Below, in pieces: positions 52,110-61,545 of a stretch of DNA of 64,000 bases. Location: assembly GCA_002305545.1 (NCBI GenBank), contig DBRG01000004.1:62001-126000 (forward strand), in the 5' to 3' direction. The translations under genes were made by a program, and so were the position numbers. The DNA comes from Bacteroidales bacterium UBA1374 (lineage in GTDB: Bacteria > Bacteroidota > Bacteroidia > Bacteroidales > UBA932). The notes beneath the pieces are model-generated. The model saw nothing but the letters and a program-made list of their open reading frames with translations. It did not search any database and was not told where the DNA came from. Position 1 is the stretch's first letter. The number at the start of each line of letters is the position of its first letter.

Positions 52110-54212
52110 ATGAGAAAAACACTGTTGTTATTATTAATAGGCTTACTTATAGCCTGTACATCTGATCCCATGAAAAACAATCCTTTATTACAGGAGTACG
52201 ATACTCCTTTCCAGACACCTCCTTTTGACAAGATCAAAACGGAGCATTACATGCCTGCCATCCGGGAAGCTATGGCGCAACACCGGGCAGAGATAGATGC
52301 CATTGTCAACAACCAGGATGAACCCACCTTTGAAAATACCGTCGCCGCCTATGACCGGGCAGGGGAACTCCTGGGCAGGGTGAATGCTGCATTTTACACA
52401 AAAAACAGCGCCGACACCGATGAAGAATTACAGGCCCTGGCCCGTGAAATCACCCCTGAACTGACCAGCCACCGCAATGAAATACAACTTAATCCAGTTC
52501 TATTTGAAAGGATCAGTACCTTGTACCAGAAACGCAGTGAACTGAACCTGGATCCGCAACAGATGCGGACACTGGAAAAGTATTATGATGACTTTGTCCG
52601 GGGTGGTGCCGCTTTATCCGAAAAGGATAAGGAAACACTTAAAGACATCAACACGCAGCTGTCCAACCTGAGCCTTCAGTTCAGTCAAAACCTGCTGGCC
52701 GAGACCAATGCGTTCAAGATGGTAGTGGATAACGTGGAAGACCTGGCCGGACTGCCCGAAAGCAATGTGCGTGCTGCTGCAAACCTGGCAACATCGCTTG
52801 GAATGGAAGGCAAGTACGTCTTTACACCCAACAAACCCTCCTGGATACCATTCCTGCAATACGTTCACAACCGGGACCTGAGGGAAAAACTGTACAAGGG
52901 GTATTTCATGCGGGGAGATAACAACAATACAAACGACAACAAAGAGATCATAGGCAAGATTGTCAACCTGAGGGTACGCCGCTCCAAACTCCTGGGATTC
53001 GACACCTACGCCGATTTTGTGCTGGTAAACAATATGGCCAAAACACCGGAAACCGTGGTTTCCTTCCTGCAAAGGGTCTGGGATCCTGCCCTGAAAGTGG
53101 CAAAGGAAGAACTGGCTGCCATGCAGAAAATTGCCGATGCAGAAGGTGCCGGGGTCAAGCTGGAAAGCTGGGATTGGTGGTATTATGCAGAAAAACTGCG
53201 CAAGGAAAAATACGACCTGGACGAACAGCAGATCAAACCCTATCTGAAGTTGGAAAACGTAAGGGACGGACTGTTTTATGTTGCCAACAAGCTGTATGGC
53301 CTGACCTTTGAAAAGCGGACAGACATCCCGGTGTACAATCCTTCTGTGGAGACCTATGAAGTAAAAGACAGGGACAGCAGTCACCTGGCCATCCTTTACC
53401 TGGATTACCCCACGCGCGAAGGCAAGAATGCCGGTGCCTGGTGTTCCGGCCTGCGCAGCTACAAAAAACTGCCCGATGGCAGAGAACAATTCCCGATAGT
53501 TACGGTAACAACCAATTTCCCCGAACCGGTTGACGATCAACCGGTATTACTGAGCTGGGACGAAGCAGAAACCCTGTTCCACGAGTTCGGACATGCCCTG
53601 GAAGGATTCTTTGGTCGTGGCGATTATGACCGGATATGCGGTGCCTTGCCCCGCGACATGGTAGAATTGCCTTCCCAGATCAATGAGCATTGGGCCATAC
53701 AGCCCGAAGTACTACAGGTATATGCCCGCCATTATCAAACCGGTGAGCCCATGCCCGAAGATTTGATCCAAAAGCTGGTGAACAGCAGTACTTTCAATCA
53801 GGGTTTCATGACCGTTGAATTTATCGCCGCCGCCCTGCTGGACATGGAATGGCATGCTGCAACGGAAGAACAGGTATACGACGTGAATGAATTCGAGAAG
53901 AATGCGCTGAAGAAATACGGACTCATTGATGAAATAATACCCAGGTACCGCTCTACCTATTATTCGCACATTTTCAGCGGAGGATATGCCGTGGGGTATT
54001 ATGTTTATCTGTGGGCCGAGATACTGGACGCCGATGCCTTTGATGCCTTTAAGGAGGCAGGGGATATCTTTGACCAGGAAACCGCCGGGAAATTCCGCAA
54101 ACACATCCTTACCGAAGGCGGATGGGGCGAGCCCATGGATCAGTACCTGCTTTTCCGGGGAAAACAACCGACTGAAATCCCGTTGCTGCGCAACAGGGGT
54201 TTACTGAAATAA
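52110..54212 (+). CDS. M3-family peptidyl-dipeptidase (Dcp-like) lipoprotein
   Basis: A 700-residue protein with a lipoprotein signal (MRKTLLLLLIGLLIAC, Cys16). The zinc motif HEFGHALEG is at residues 491-499, with the third ligand further along in the catalytic helix bundle. TPPFDKIKTEHYMPAI near residue 38 is the usual start of Dcp/oligopeptidase A proteins. It clips dipeptides or short peptides, here on the periplasmic side or surface. It is followed after 4 bases by the serine hydrolase gene. Confidence 0.93.
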   Translation: MRKTLLLLLIGLLIACTSDPMKNNPLLQEYDTPFQTPPFDKIKTEHYMPAIREAMAQHRAEIDAIVNNQDEPTFENTVAAYDRAGELLGRVNAAFYTKNSADTDEELQALAREITPELTSHRNEIQLNPVLFERISTLYQKRSELNLDPQQMRTLEKYYDDFVRGGAALSEKDKETLKDINTQLSNLSLQFSQNLLAETNAFKMVVDNVEDLAGLPESNVRAAANLATSLGMEGKYVFTPNKPSWIPFLQYVHNRDLREKLYKGYFMRGDNNNTNDNKEIIGKIVNLRVRRSKLLGFDTYADFVLVNNMAKTPETVVSFLQRVWDPALKVAKEELAAMQKIADAEGAGVKLESWDWWYYAEKLRKEKYDLDEQQIKPYLKLENVRDGLFYVANKLYGLTFEKRTDIPVYNPSVETYEVKDRDSSHLAILYLDYPTREGKNAGAWCSGLRSYKKLPDGREQFPIVTVTTNFPEPVDDQPVLLSWDEAETLFHEFGHALEGFFGRGDYDRICGALPRDMVELPSQINEHWAIQPEVLQVYARHYQTGEPMPEDLIQKLVNSSTFNQGFMTVEFIAAALLDMEWHAATEEQVYDVNEFEKNALKKYGLIDEIIPRYRSTYYSHIFSGGYAVGYYVYLWAEILDADAFDAFKEAGDIFDQETAGKFRKHILTEGGWGEPMDQYLLFRGKQPTEIPLLRNRGLLK

Positions 54213-54216
54213 AACC

Positions 54217-55419
54217 ATGAAATATAAAATCATACTTCTGATGCTGGGGGTGTGGGCTGCAGCAGCCTGCACCCATACAGCAACCAGTACGGGGGTACCG
54301 GCTGCATCGCCGCAATCCGTGGGGTTTGACCCGGAACGTCTTGCGCTTGTTGACGGGGTGATAGAAGATGCCATCAAATCAGAAGACATTCCCGGAGCTG
54401 TTCTTGCCGTTGTCCGCCATGACAGGATCGCATACCTGAAAGCCTATGGCAACCGGCAGCTGATCCCCGATACGCTTCCCATGACAGTGGAAACGGTTTT
54501 TGACCTGGCTTCAGTCAGCAAATGCGTGGGTACGACCTTAAGCATCATGCAACTGGTAGAAACCGGCCGGTTACGTCTCATGGACCAGGTAGATCAGTAC
54601 CTGCCCGGATTTCAACCCTGGACAGATCCTGAAACAGGCTCCAGTGTAGCCATCACGATAGAAGACCTGATGACCCATACCTCGGGACTGCCACCTTACG
54701 GACCTACGCAGGAATTGATTGAGCGTTACGGATCTCCCAATCCGCAAGGGCTTATGGAATACATCTGCCAATGCCCCAGGGATTTCAAACCAAAGACCGG
54801 GTATCAGTACAGTTGTTTGAATTTCATTACATTACAAAATGTTCTGGAAAAGATCACCGGAGAGACGCTGGCCAGTTATGCCCAGGAAAATGTTTTTGAC
54901 CGCCTCGGCTTACAACATACCGCCTACATGCCCCAGGGAGAGACGCTGGCTTTATGCGCTCCCACAGAGTTGCAGGAAGACGGGTTGCCCCTGGTGGGAC
55001 AGGTTCATGACCCGCTGGCACGGTTGCTCAACGGGGGAAATTCCGGTAACGCAGGGGTATTCTCCAATGCAGAGGACCTGGCGGTCATTGCCGTGGCCCT
55101 GCTCAACGGCGGGGAAGTGAACGGCAAACGCATCCTGGGACCTCTGACGGTGAAAGCCATGGAACGGGTGCCGGAACCGGTTGCTGCTTTCGGGCGTACA
55201 CTGGGCTGGGGCCGGGCCGGATCCTGGAACGGGAATCTTTTCAATCCCCAAACGGTTTACGGACACACCGGCTACACAGGTACCTGCATGGTAATTGATC
55301 CTGAATCCGATACGGCTTTCATCTTGCTGGCCAACCGGGTGCACCCCTACGATGACGGGGCTGCCGTAAGCATGCGCACCCGTGTGGCCAATATTGTGGC
55401 CGGGGCAATCATGGAGTAA
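54217..55419 (+). CDS. Serine hydrolase, beta-lactamase class C fold, lipoprotein
   Basis: A 400-residue lipoprotein (signal ends AAAAC, Cys18). The catalytic pair is Ser99-x-x-Lys102 in DLASVSKCVG. The second motif reads YSC in GYQYSCLNF, and HTGYTG supplies the third. Many proteins with this pattern are esterases or D-peptidases rather than true beta-lactamases. Its tight link to an M3 dipeptidase suggests peptide or cell-wall fragment processing. Confidence 0.88.
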   Translation: MKYKIILLMLGVWAAAACTHTATSTGVPAASPQSVGFDPERLALVDGVIEDAIKSEDIPGAVLAVVRHDRIAYLKAYGNRQLIPDTLPMTVETVFDLASVSKCVGTTLSIMQLVETGRLRLMDQVDQYLPGFQPWTDPETGSSVAITIEDLMTHTSGLPPYGPTQELIERYGSPNPQGLMEYICQCPRDFKPKTGYQYSCLNFITLQNVLEKITGETLASYAQENVFDRLGLQHTAYMPQGETLALCAPTELQEDGLPLVGQVHDPLARLLNGGNSGNAGVFSNAEDLAVIAVALLNGGEVNGKRILGPLTVKAMERVPEPVAAFGRTLGWGRAGSWNGNLFNPQTVYGHTGYTGTCMVIDPESDTAFILLANRVHPYDDGAAVSMRTRVANIVAGAIME

Positions 55420-55485
55420 CAGGTGAAACCGGCACAATAACGGGTGTTGCTTTTTTAACCGAGGCTTAAATCCTTTCCTGCTGAC

Positions 55486-55559
55486 GGTCGCTTGACGGCT
55501 AAGATCGGAGCGCTTTTTCCTTTAAGCCGAGGCGCTCCGATCTTAGCCGCCAAGCGACC
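55486..55559 (-). repeat. REP-like hairpin C (perfect 18-bp arms)
   Basis: The arms at 55496-55513 and 55532-55549 are perfectly complementary. On the minus strand it reads GGTCGCTTG, arm, GCCTCGGCTTAAAGGAAAAA as loop, arm, CAAGCGACC. The ends and loop match hairpins A, B and D, but the arm sequence is different. Confidence 0.85.
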
Positions 55560-55754
55560 TTACAGTTATTCGTATTGCTGCTCCAACAGTCGACCAGTGA
55601 ACCTTCAAGGCTGATCTTCAAGGTGGTGCGCCAAAGGCCTTTGGCGCTAATAATATGCTGCTTCGCAGCACCAATCATTGTTCCCGGCTGCTTTACGGGA
55701 GGTGGAAAGTAACAACCATATTACATAAACGCTTAACACGCTGTATGTGTGCGC
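55486..55754 (-). repeat. Composite non-coding element, copy 2
   Basis: The inverted counterpart of 37703-37959. It carries the perfect palindrome GCGCCAAAGGCCTTTGGCGC (55628-55647) and the same order of shared blocks, ending in hairpin C. No transposase gene is next to this copy, so it may have been moved in trans. Confidence 0.75.
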
Positions 55755-56035
55755 GTTAAAGGAGTTGGAACCTCATGCGCCAAATTTGGGACAGAAATTA
55801 TATAAACGCAAGTATATTAGATAATTACAGTTTATTTGCATCAAAAATGGCGCGGGAGGTTCCACCTCCTTTTTCTGGCTGACGCTGCTGCCACGGGCAG
55901 AAATGGGTGCTTCGCACACTTGACTAGTGTGACTCATTATCAGCTACTTACACAATGCATACCCCGGGGGTGCGAATTGCATAACACATTGAATAACAGG
56001 CAAAAGAACAAAGTATGCGAAGCACTCGTTTGCAA

Positions 56036-56108
56036 TCGCTGACACCACAAGGAACGGAGCGCCTCGGCGTACCCAAAAAGCTCTCCGTTCCTTGTGGTGC
56101 CAGTGACC
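56036..56108 (+). repeat. REP-like hairpin D (perfect 17-bp arms)
   Basis: The arms at 56043-56059 and 56083-56099 are perfectly complementary (CACCACAAGGAACGGAG type). The unit has TCGCTGA and CAGTGACC ends and a GCCTCGGCGTACCCAAAAA loop. Its arms resemble the decayed arms of hairpin B. Confidence 0.85.
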
Positions 56109-56185
56109 GCAGCAGCACCTTCCAGATTTGCATGTCTGCTTTTGGGTAGCATTGGTGCAAAAACGACTGTACGATGGTCTTATAT

Positions 56186-56220
56186 AAAAAGAGGGGGTGA
56201 CTAAAAAGTAGTAACCCCCT
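56186..56220 (-). terminator. Terminator of the SusC/SusD operon
   Basis: Read on the minus strand, AGGGGGT and ACCCCCT close a stem extended by ACT/AGT, followed by five T residues. It lies 31 bases beyond the SusD stop codon. Confidence 0.85.
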
Positions 56221-56250
56221 GGCAATTTAAGAAGAGTAATTCCGCTTGTA

Positions 56251-58098
56251 TTATTCCTGTGTGGAATCCCACCAAACATTGATGGTCCAGACATCGTCAG
56301 CACTGTTCCACTGATCGAGGGAAGTGTTGGCTCCCGGAACTTCTGCACCAATAGCGTGCAGGTTTTTGGAGTTATAGTTAAGCTCGTGTGAGCACTGACG
56401 CCAACGACGGAACTGTTTACCTGTAGGGATACCCTTTTGGGCAGCTGCGCTCTTTGAGTAGAATGCAGGCATATCCCAGTTCAGGAACAAATCAGGATCA
56501 AAATCGTAACGGCGCATGTCGTTCCATATTTCTACGGAGAAATGGAGTGCAATACGTTTTTGCGTCAAAATCTTGCCAAGCGTAAGATTAGCTGCCGTGC
56601 CAATACCATTGTTCAGGAAGTTTGTTATGTCTGCCTGTGCCATTGGAGCGAAAGACGGGCAGCTGGCGAGGTCCTGATCCTCTGCACACCAGGCTTCCAG
56701 TTTCACATTCATAAAATCAATGCTGGCTTTAATACCTTCTTTGTAAGCATTAAAAGCTTCAGATTTATTACCCTGGTTGAACAATACTTCTGCTTTAATG
56801 AAGCAAGCCTCTGAATAAGTTCCCATATAGGTTGGAGAAGAAACACGGGTGTAAAAAGAGCCCGATTCTCTTGTATCATCGTTACCGGCAACCCTCCTAT
56901 ATAGAAGGTCCACATTGGAAGCGTAGCCCTTGGAGGAACTGGTGCTTTCTACATAAACGGTGTCACCCATACGAGCAGGAGAGTCGCTGTCTATATACCA
57001 TTTATTGTTTTTAAATCCGGCTCTTAGCGGGCCACCAACAAGGTTGGGCGCATTGGAAGATGTCATATCTATACCCAATGAACGTCTCCAATTACCGCTC
57101 CATTTAATTTCCTGGGGCGAGGAATCAGATTTCCTAGACCAGGCCCAGGGAATGATTTTGTCTGCACGCGGGTCTTCTATACCGTTGTCGGCAAAATTGG
57201 TAAGGTTATCATAGAGAGTTTTAGTAACCATATAACCAGCATTCATCCCGCATACGGAATAAAGAGGTGAATAATCTACAGGTTCGTTCCAACCTAAAAC
57301 GTCGTGTGTGGTGCCATTGTCGTCTGTATGGTTGATAACCGTGTTATCGTTGTTGCTTAACGGGCCCTTGGAAAGTGCATCCAAAATGGCGGCGGCATCG
57401 TATTTCCCTTCCAGGTAACTGCCAGCAGCCTTTTTGCTCAATTTGACGCAGTAACGGGCTTTCAACAGATGTGCAAATTTGACCCATTTGTTTACATCCC
57501 CGTTGTTCCAATAGTCACCCTGCGACAAAGCCGGGACAGAAGGGTCCTGTGATTTTTGCAGCAATGCAATACCTTCGTCCAATTCATTCAGACAACCCAG
57601 GTAAATGGTTTTGCCATTATCATAGGTAGGAGTGGCGTTCTCGCCTACAGCGTCAGTGTAGGGCATTTCACCGTAAATATCGGTCATTAGCATAAAACCA
57701 TAGGCACGTATGACTTTGGCAACACCGGCATAATGCCAGGCTTCGGCTTCCATGGCCTTGTTGTACATATCCTCAATGTTACAGGCTGCGCCTACAAACC
57801 ACCATTGATAGGGCGTAGTAGTGGCGCCAGTTTGCGGATTCCAATAAGACATATGCCAGTAAGTGCTGCCATTGTAATACCTTGTCCAGTCTCCCATAGA
57901 CATGCTGGAACGCCACGCGGCAAATTGATTGGCACTATTGGTGTAGAACTCGATATGCGCCAGACGGCTGGAAAACGTGGCACTCATGGAAGAGGGATTC
58001 TCCGGGTCTACGTTGACATTAAGCCAATCGTTGCAAGAAGACAGTGACACGCCAATCAGGAAAGTGGCACATAGTATAATTGATCGAATTGATTTCAT
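56251..58098 (-). CDS. SusD/RagB-family outer-membrane lipoprotein
   Basis: A 615-residue lipoprotein (signal ends SLSSC, Cys22) followed by NDWLNVNVDPENPS, the normal start of SusD-like proteins. Helical TPR-type segments such as AFNAYKEGIKASIDFM near residue 440 and a C-terminal RWRQCSHELNYN block fit the family. SusD proteins cap their SusC barrel and bind the nutrient outside the cell. It starts 33 bases after the SusC gene. No glycosidase, protease or sigma factor gene is adjacent, so the nutrient cannot be inferred. Confidence 0.92.
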   Translation of the reverse strand: MKSIRSIILCATFLIGVSLSSCNDWLNVNVDPENPSSMSATFSSRLAHIEFYTNSANQFAAWRSSMSMGDWTRYYNGSTYWHMSYWNPQTGATTTPYQWWFVGAACNIEDMYNKAMEAEAWHYAGVAKVIRAYGFMLMTDIYGEMPYTDAVGENATPTYDNGKTIYLGCLNELDEGIALLQKSQDPSVPALSQGDYWNNGDVNKWVKFAHLLKARYCVKLSKKAAGSYLEGKYDAAAILDALSKGPLSNNDNTVINHTDDNGTTHDVLGWNEPVDYSPLYSVCGMNAGYMVTKTLYDNLTNFADNGIEDPRADKIIPWAWSRKSDSSPQEIKWSGNWRRSLGIDMTSSNAPNLVGGPLRAGFKNNKWYIDSDSPARMGDTVYVESTSSSKGYASNVDLLYRRVAGNDDTRESGSFYTRVSSPTYMGTYSEACFIKAEVLFNQGNKSEAFNAYKEGIKASIDFMNVKLEAWCAEDQDLASCPSFAPMAQADITNFLNNGIGTAANLTLGKILTQKRIALHFSVEIWNDMRRYDFDPDLFLNWDMPAFYSKSAAAQKGIPTGKQFRRWRQCSHELNYNSKNLHAIGAEVPGANTSLDQWNSADDVWTINVWWDSTQE

Positions 58099-58131
58099 AA
58101 GATTACTTTTTTAAATATTTATAAAACATAT

Positions 58132-61100
58132 TTAGAAAGTCAAGTTAAGACCAAATGTCATACCCGATGTAGCAGGTACCCCTAAATAGTCAAATCCGAC
58201 AGAAGAAGAACCACCTACACCGGCACCGGATGCTGCAACTTCGGGGTCTCCCTCATAGTTTGTGAAAAGAAGTATATTGTTGGCAGAAGCTATAACAGAG
58301 GCACGTTTTATAAAACTGAGCTTGTTAATTTTAGGAAGTGTGTAGGATACAGAAAGGGTACGCAGTCTTAACAAGTTCACTGATGTGATATAATTGGCCG
58401 TCTCTTTGGGGTAGTACGTCTGGTAATAACTTTGTATAATATTATAGCCACTTGTTTCTATACCATTGAATAAGTAAGTTTCATTGATATTCCAGCTGTT
58501 GGTAACCGGATTTCCATCGACATCTACACCGGATACGGTAAGGGTTTGGTTACGAACATCACCGGAAAATTTGCTGACACCGGTATAATCCATAGCGTAG
58601 CGTGTACCATTGATTACGTCACCGCCCATGCGAAATTCCCACAACATGTTGAAAGAGAAATTTTTCCAGGTTAATGTATTGTTAAAACCACCGCTGAATG
58701 TTGCTTCACGGTTACCTACCTGGGATAAGGAAGTAGTATAGGTAGGCATACCATTCTTATCAAGAATGATGTCTCCGGTTTCGTTTCTCTTCCATTCTGT
58801 ACCGGCAATTGCCATAAAGTTGCCACCATTAAAAGAGGCAGCCTGTGCACCTGCATATTGAACATCTGTAACATACATAACGTCCATACCTTCAGGAAGG
58901 CCATCCAGTGTGCCACGGTTCCCGGCCATATTCAGGCCCATATCCCAGGTGAAATTCTTCCGTTCAATGGGTGTACCTGATATGGATAACTCCATACCTT
59001 TATTGTACACATTACCCGCGTTGATGGAACAGAAAATATAACCGGTAGACTGAGGACCGCGGGGGCTGAGAATCTGGTTGTAGGAGTCGTTGGTATAATA
59101 AGCGTAGTCAACATGTAAACGATTGTTAAAGAAGCTCAGTTCTAACCCAATTTCAGTCGATTTGGTCATCTCTGGTTTTAAGTAAGGATTACCACGTGTC
59201 CATGAATTGCCTACCCCCACTTTTCCACCCAGATAAGTACCCACGGGCCACAAAGCCGTATTGGTTTCGTAGGCTCCGGTGTCTTTCCCCACCTTAGCCC
59301 AGGATACACGGATTTTACCGAATGTAAGGATATCTTTTGATAAAAGACCTGCATTTTGCAGAGGTTCAGTGAATACAACAGCACCACTAACCGAGGGGTA
59401 GAAATAGGAACGATTTTCTATGGGAAGTGTAGAAGTCCAGTCGTTTCGCCCGGTAACAGTCAGGTACAGCGTATTCTTCCAGGAAGCCCGGAATTCACCG
59501 AACACCCCAACCAAACGTTTCTTTAGTGCACTGTGTGAGAACGCTTTGTTCTCTGTGGTTGCATTGGCATAGGAGTAGAAATCGGGAACAGAGAAGTTAT
59601 ATGCCATCTTGTAGTTGTAGTCTGTTTCTGTATCGTCAAGGGCAGCACCTAACAGGAGGTTAAAATCAAAATCCCCGAATTGTTTTGACATATTTGATAT
59701 CAGGTAGTGTGACAGATATTGGAAACGCTTGCTATTGTCACTCATCATCCCGTTTTGCCATATTTGTTTATTGACACCACCGGCAGCAATACGGTTGGCA
59801 CTTTCCTGAAGATAAGAGTCAACGCCCAAACGGTATTGTATAAACCACCATTTGGTAATATCGGCTTTAACGCTTACGTTTGCTGTAAGACGTTCGTTGT
59901 CTTCATACATCTTGTTTCTGTTGATTTGCCAATACGGGTTATCCCTTTCTTCCCAGGGATCCAGCCTGTCACCGAACATTTGATAACGGGAACCGTCTTC
60001 GTTGGCATAATGAGTCATATCATCAAACGGAGACCAGTTGTATACTCCATAAAGAGTACCTGTTCCGGATGAACCGTACAGCCCGGCACCGGTGAGGGTC
60101 CTGTCTGTGTGGGCCTGTGAATAGGCAGCATTAACAGCAAACGTGAAAATGCCGGCTCTTTGTTCGCCGTTGAAACGGAAAGAATATTTATTGTACCCGG
60201 TTTCAGGGACGAGACCCTGTTGGTCAAAATAGGATCCGGATAAATAGAAATTGTTATTTTTTGTACCACCGGCAATACTCAAACTCTCATCATAGATATT
60301 ACCACCCTGAAAAAAATCCCCTATGTTGTCATATGTGGTTTTATTGGATTTTTCACCCCAGGAGTTATAGGAGAAGTCGTTAAACACAGTTCCCGTATAG
60401 TTTTTCTTGTTATCGTACTGGTCTTCCATGTAACCTCTTGTGAACTGAGTTTGTACCTCGGGCAGGCTCTTAGCCCAGGAAGTGGTGAATTTGGAGTTGA
60501 AATTGACTTCAACCATACCTTCTTTCCCTTTCTTGGTGGTAATAAGAACAACACCGTTAGCAGCACGTGAACCGTAAAGAGCAGAGGCGGCGGGACCTTT
60601 AAGAATAGATATATTCTCAATATCCTCGGGATTCATGTCCATGATACGGTTAGAAGTTGTGGTGGCAGCGCGGTAGGATCCGTCAAACGCCGAGTTACCT
60701 ACCATGGTAGAAGAGTTATCGTAAATAACACCATCAACAACAAACAGAGGCTGGTTGTCTTTACCTTCTGAGCCAGATGTTCCTCCACGTAAAATGATCT
60801 GAGCACCTGAACCGGCAGCCCCGGAAGATTGGGTAATATTTACCCCGGCAATTTTACCGGAAAGAGAAGAAATCGGATTGGCTGTTTTGTATCTCATAAG
60901 TTCGGTTGAAGCAAGATCTTCTACAGCGTATCCTAAAGATTTTCTTTCTTTCTTAATACCGAAGGCAGTTACAACCATTTCCTCAAGCAAAAAAGCATCT
61001 TCTTCCATTACGACATCTATCACAGACCTGTTGTTTATGACAACAAGTGTTTCTTTGTAACCGATGGAAGAGAATACCAACGTACCATTTGCAGGAGCTG

Positions 61101-61305
61101 ATGGTATGCTGTACGCCCCGTCAATGTCGGTAGATGTACCTGTATTTGTACCCTGTATAAGGACATAGGCTCCAATGATCGGGTCACCGTTCAGGTCAGT
61201 TACCTTTCCGGTAACATTTAAGTTTTGAGCCCAAATAGTTCCCATTGAGAGAACCAGGGCTAACATGGTCACCAAAAGGCGACCGCTTTTTTTGTAAACA
61301 TCCAT
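58132..61305 (-). CDS. SusC/RagA-family TonB-linked outer-membrane protein
   Basis: A 1057-residue protein. The signal peptide ends TIWAQ. A carboxypeptidase-regulatory-like domain (about 28-110, with VTGKVTDLNGDPIIGAYVL) is followed by a TonB box region, plug domain (IILRGGTSG, then LFVVDGVIYD) and beta-barrel ending TFGLNLTF. It imports oligomers captured with its SusD partner, using TonB energy. No sigma/anti-sigma pair or STN extension is seen, so control is not evident beyond the promoter. Confidence 0.94.
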   Translation of the reverse strand: MDVYKKSGRLLVTMLALVLSMGTIWAQNLNVTGKVTDLNGDPIIGAYVLIQGTNTGTSTDIDGAYSIPSAPANGTLVFSSIGYKETLVVINNRSVIDVVMEEDAFLLEEMVVTAFGIKKERKSLGYAVEDLASTELMRYKTANPISSLSGKIAGVNITQSSGAAGSGAQIILRGGTSGSEGKDNQPLFVVDGVIYDNSSTMVGNSAFDGSYRAATTTSNRIMDMNPEDIENISILKGPAASALYGSRAANGVVLITTKKGKEGMVEVNFNSKFTTSWAKSLPEVQTQFTRGYMEDQYDNKKNYTGTVFNDFSYNSWGEKSNKTTYDNIGDFFQGGNIYDESLSIAGGTKNNNFYLSGSYFDQQGLVPETGYNKYSFRFNGEQRAGIFTFAVNAAYSQAHTDRTLTGAGLYGSSGTGTLYGVYNWSPFDDMTHYANEDGSRYQMFGDRLDPWEERDNPYWQINRNKMYEDNERLTANVSVKADITKWWFIQYRLGVDSYLQESANRIAAGGVNKQIWQNGMMSDNSKRFQYLSHYLISNMSKQFGDFDFNLLLGAALDDTETDYNYKMAYNFSVPDFYSYANATTENKAFSHSALKKRLVGVFGEFRASWKNTLYLTVTGRNDWTSTLPIENRSYFYPSVSGAVVFTEPLQNAGLLSKDILTFGKIRVSWAKVGKDTGAYETNTALWPVGTYLGGKVGVGNSWTRGNPYLKPEMTKSTEIGLELSFFNNRLHVDYAYYTNDSYNQILSPRGPQSTGYIFCSINAGNVYNKGMELSISGTPIERKNFTWDMGLNMAGNRGTLDGLPEGMDVMYVTDVQYAGAQAASFNGGNFMAIAGTEWKRNETGDIILDKNGMPTYTTSLSQVGNREATFSGGFNNTLTWKNFSFNMLWEFRMGGDVINGTRYAMDYTGVSKFSGDVRNQTLTVSGVDVDGNPVTNSWNINETYLFNGIETSGYNIIQSYYQTYYPKETANYITSVNLLRLRTLSVSYTLPKINKLSFIKRASVIASANNILLFTNYEGDPEVAASGAGVGGSSSVGFDYLGVPATSGMTFGLNLTF

Positions 61306-61369
61306 AAGTAATTATTTTAGGTTAAATTAATAAGGTAACGGTTCGTTATTTATGGCTGGCAATAGTCTT

Positions 61370-61377
61370 CAAATGTA
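61370..61377 (-). promoter_or_regulatory. -7 promoter box of the SusC/SusD operon
   Basis: The minus strand reads TACATTTG, 64 bases ahead of the SusC ATG. The rest of the 240-base divergent gap shows no matching box for the plus-strand SusC gene. Confidence 0.5.
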
Positions 61378-61545
61378 ACTAAAATATGCTGTCGGTATTC
61401 ATTTATGAAAGATATTTTCTTAAATTCGCAAAATAGTATAACTTCAGTTCGTTCGCATTGCTCCCTCAGATTGTTCCACTTTTCACTGTTAACTCTATGC
61501 TCTTTTAACCTATTTTATCCATTTCTAACCTAAACAACTTAACCT

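Larger units (their letters stand above)
55420..56250. other. Gene-free accessory stretch with repeats
   Basis: No credible gene in 831 bases. It contains composite element copy 2 (55486-55754) with hairpin C, hairpin D (56036-56108), a short hairpin GGAGGT/ACCTCC plus five T at 55855-55874, and the SusD terminator. Small frames seen here run through repeats and lack coding character. Confidence 0.6.

Noticed and set aside
55836..56042. A 68-codon plus-strand frame before hairpin D
   Set aside because: No signal, domain or promoter, and it ends inside the repeat.
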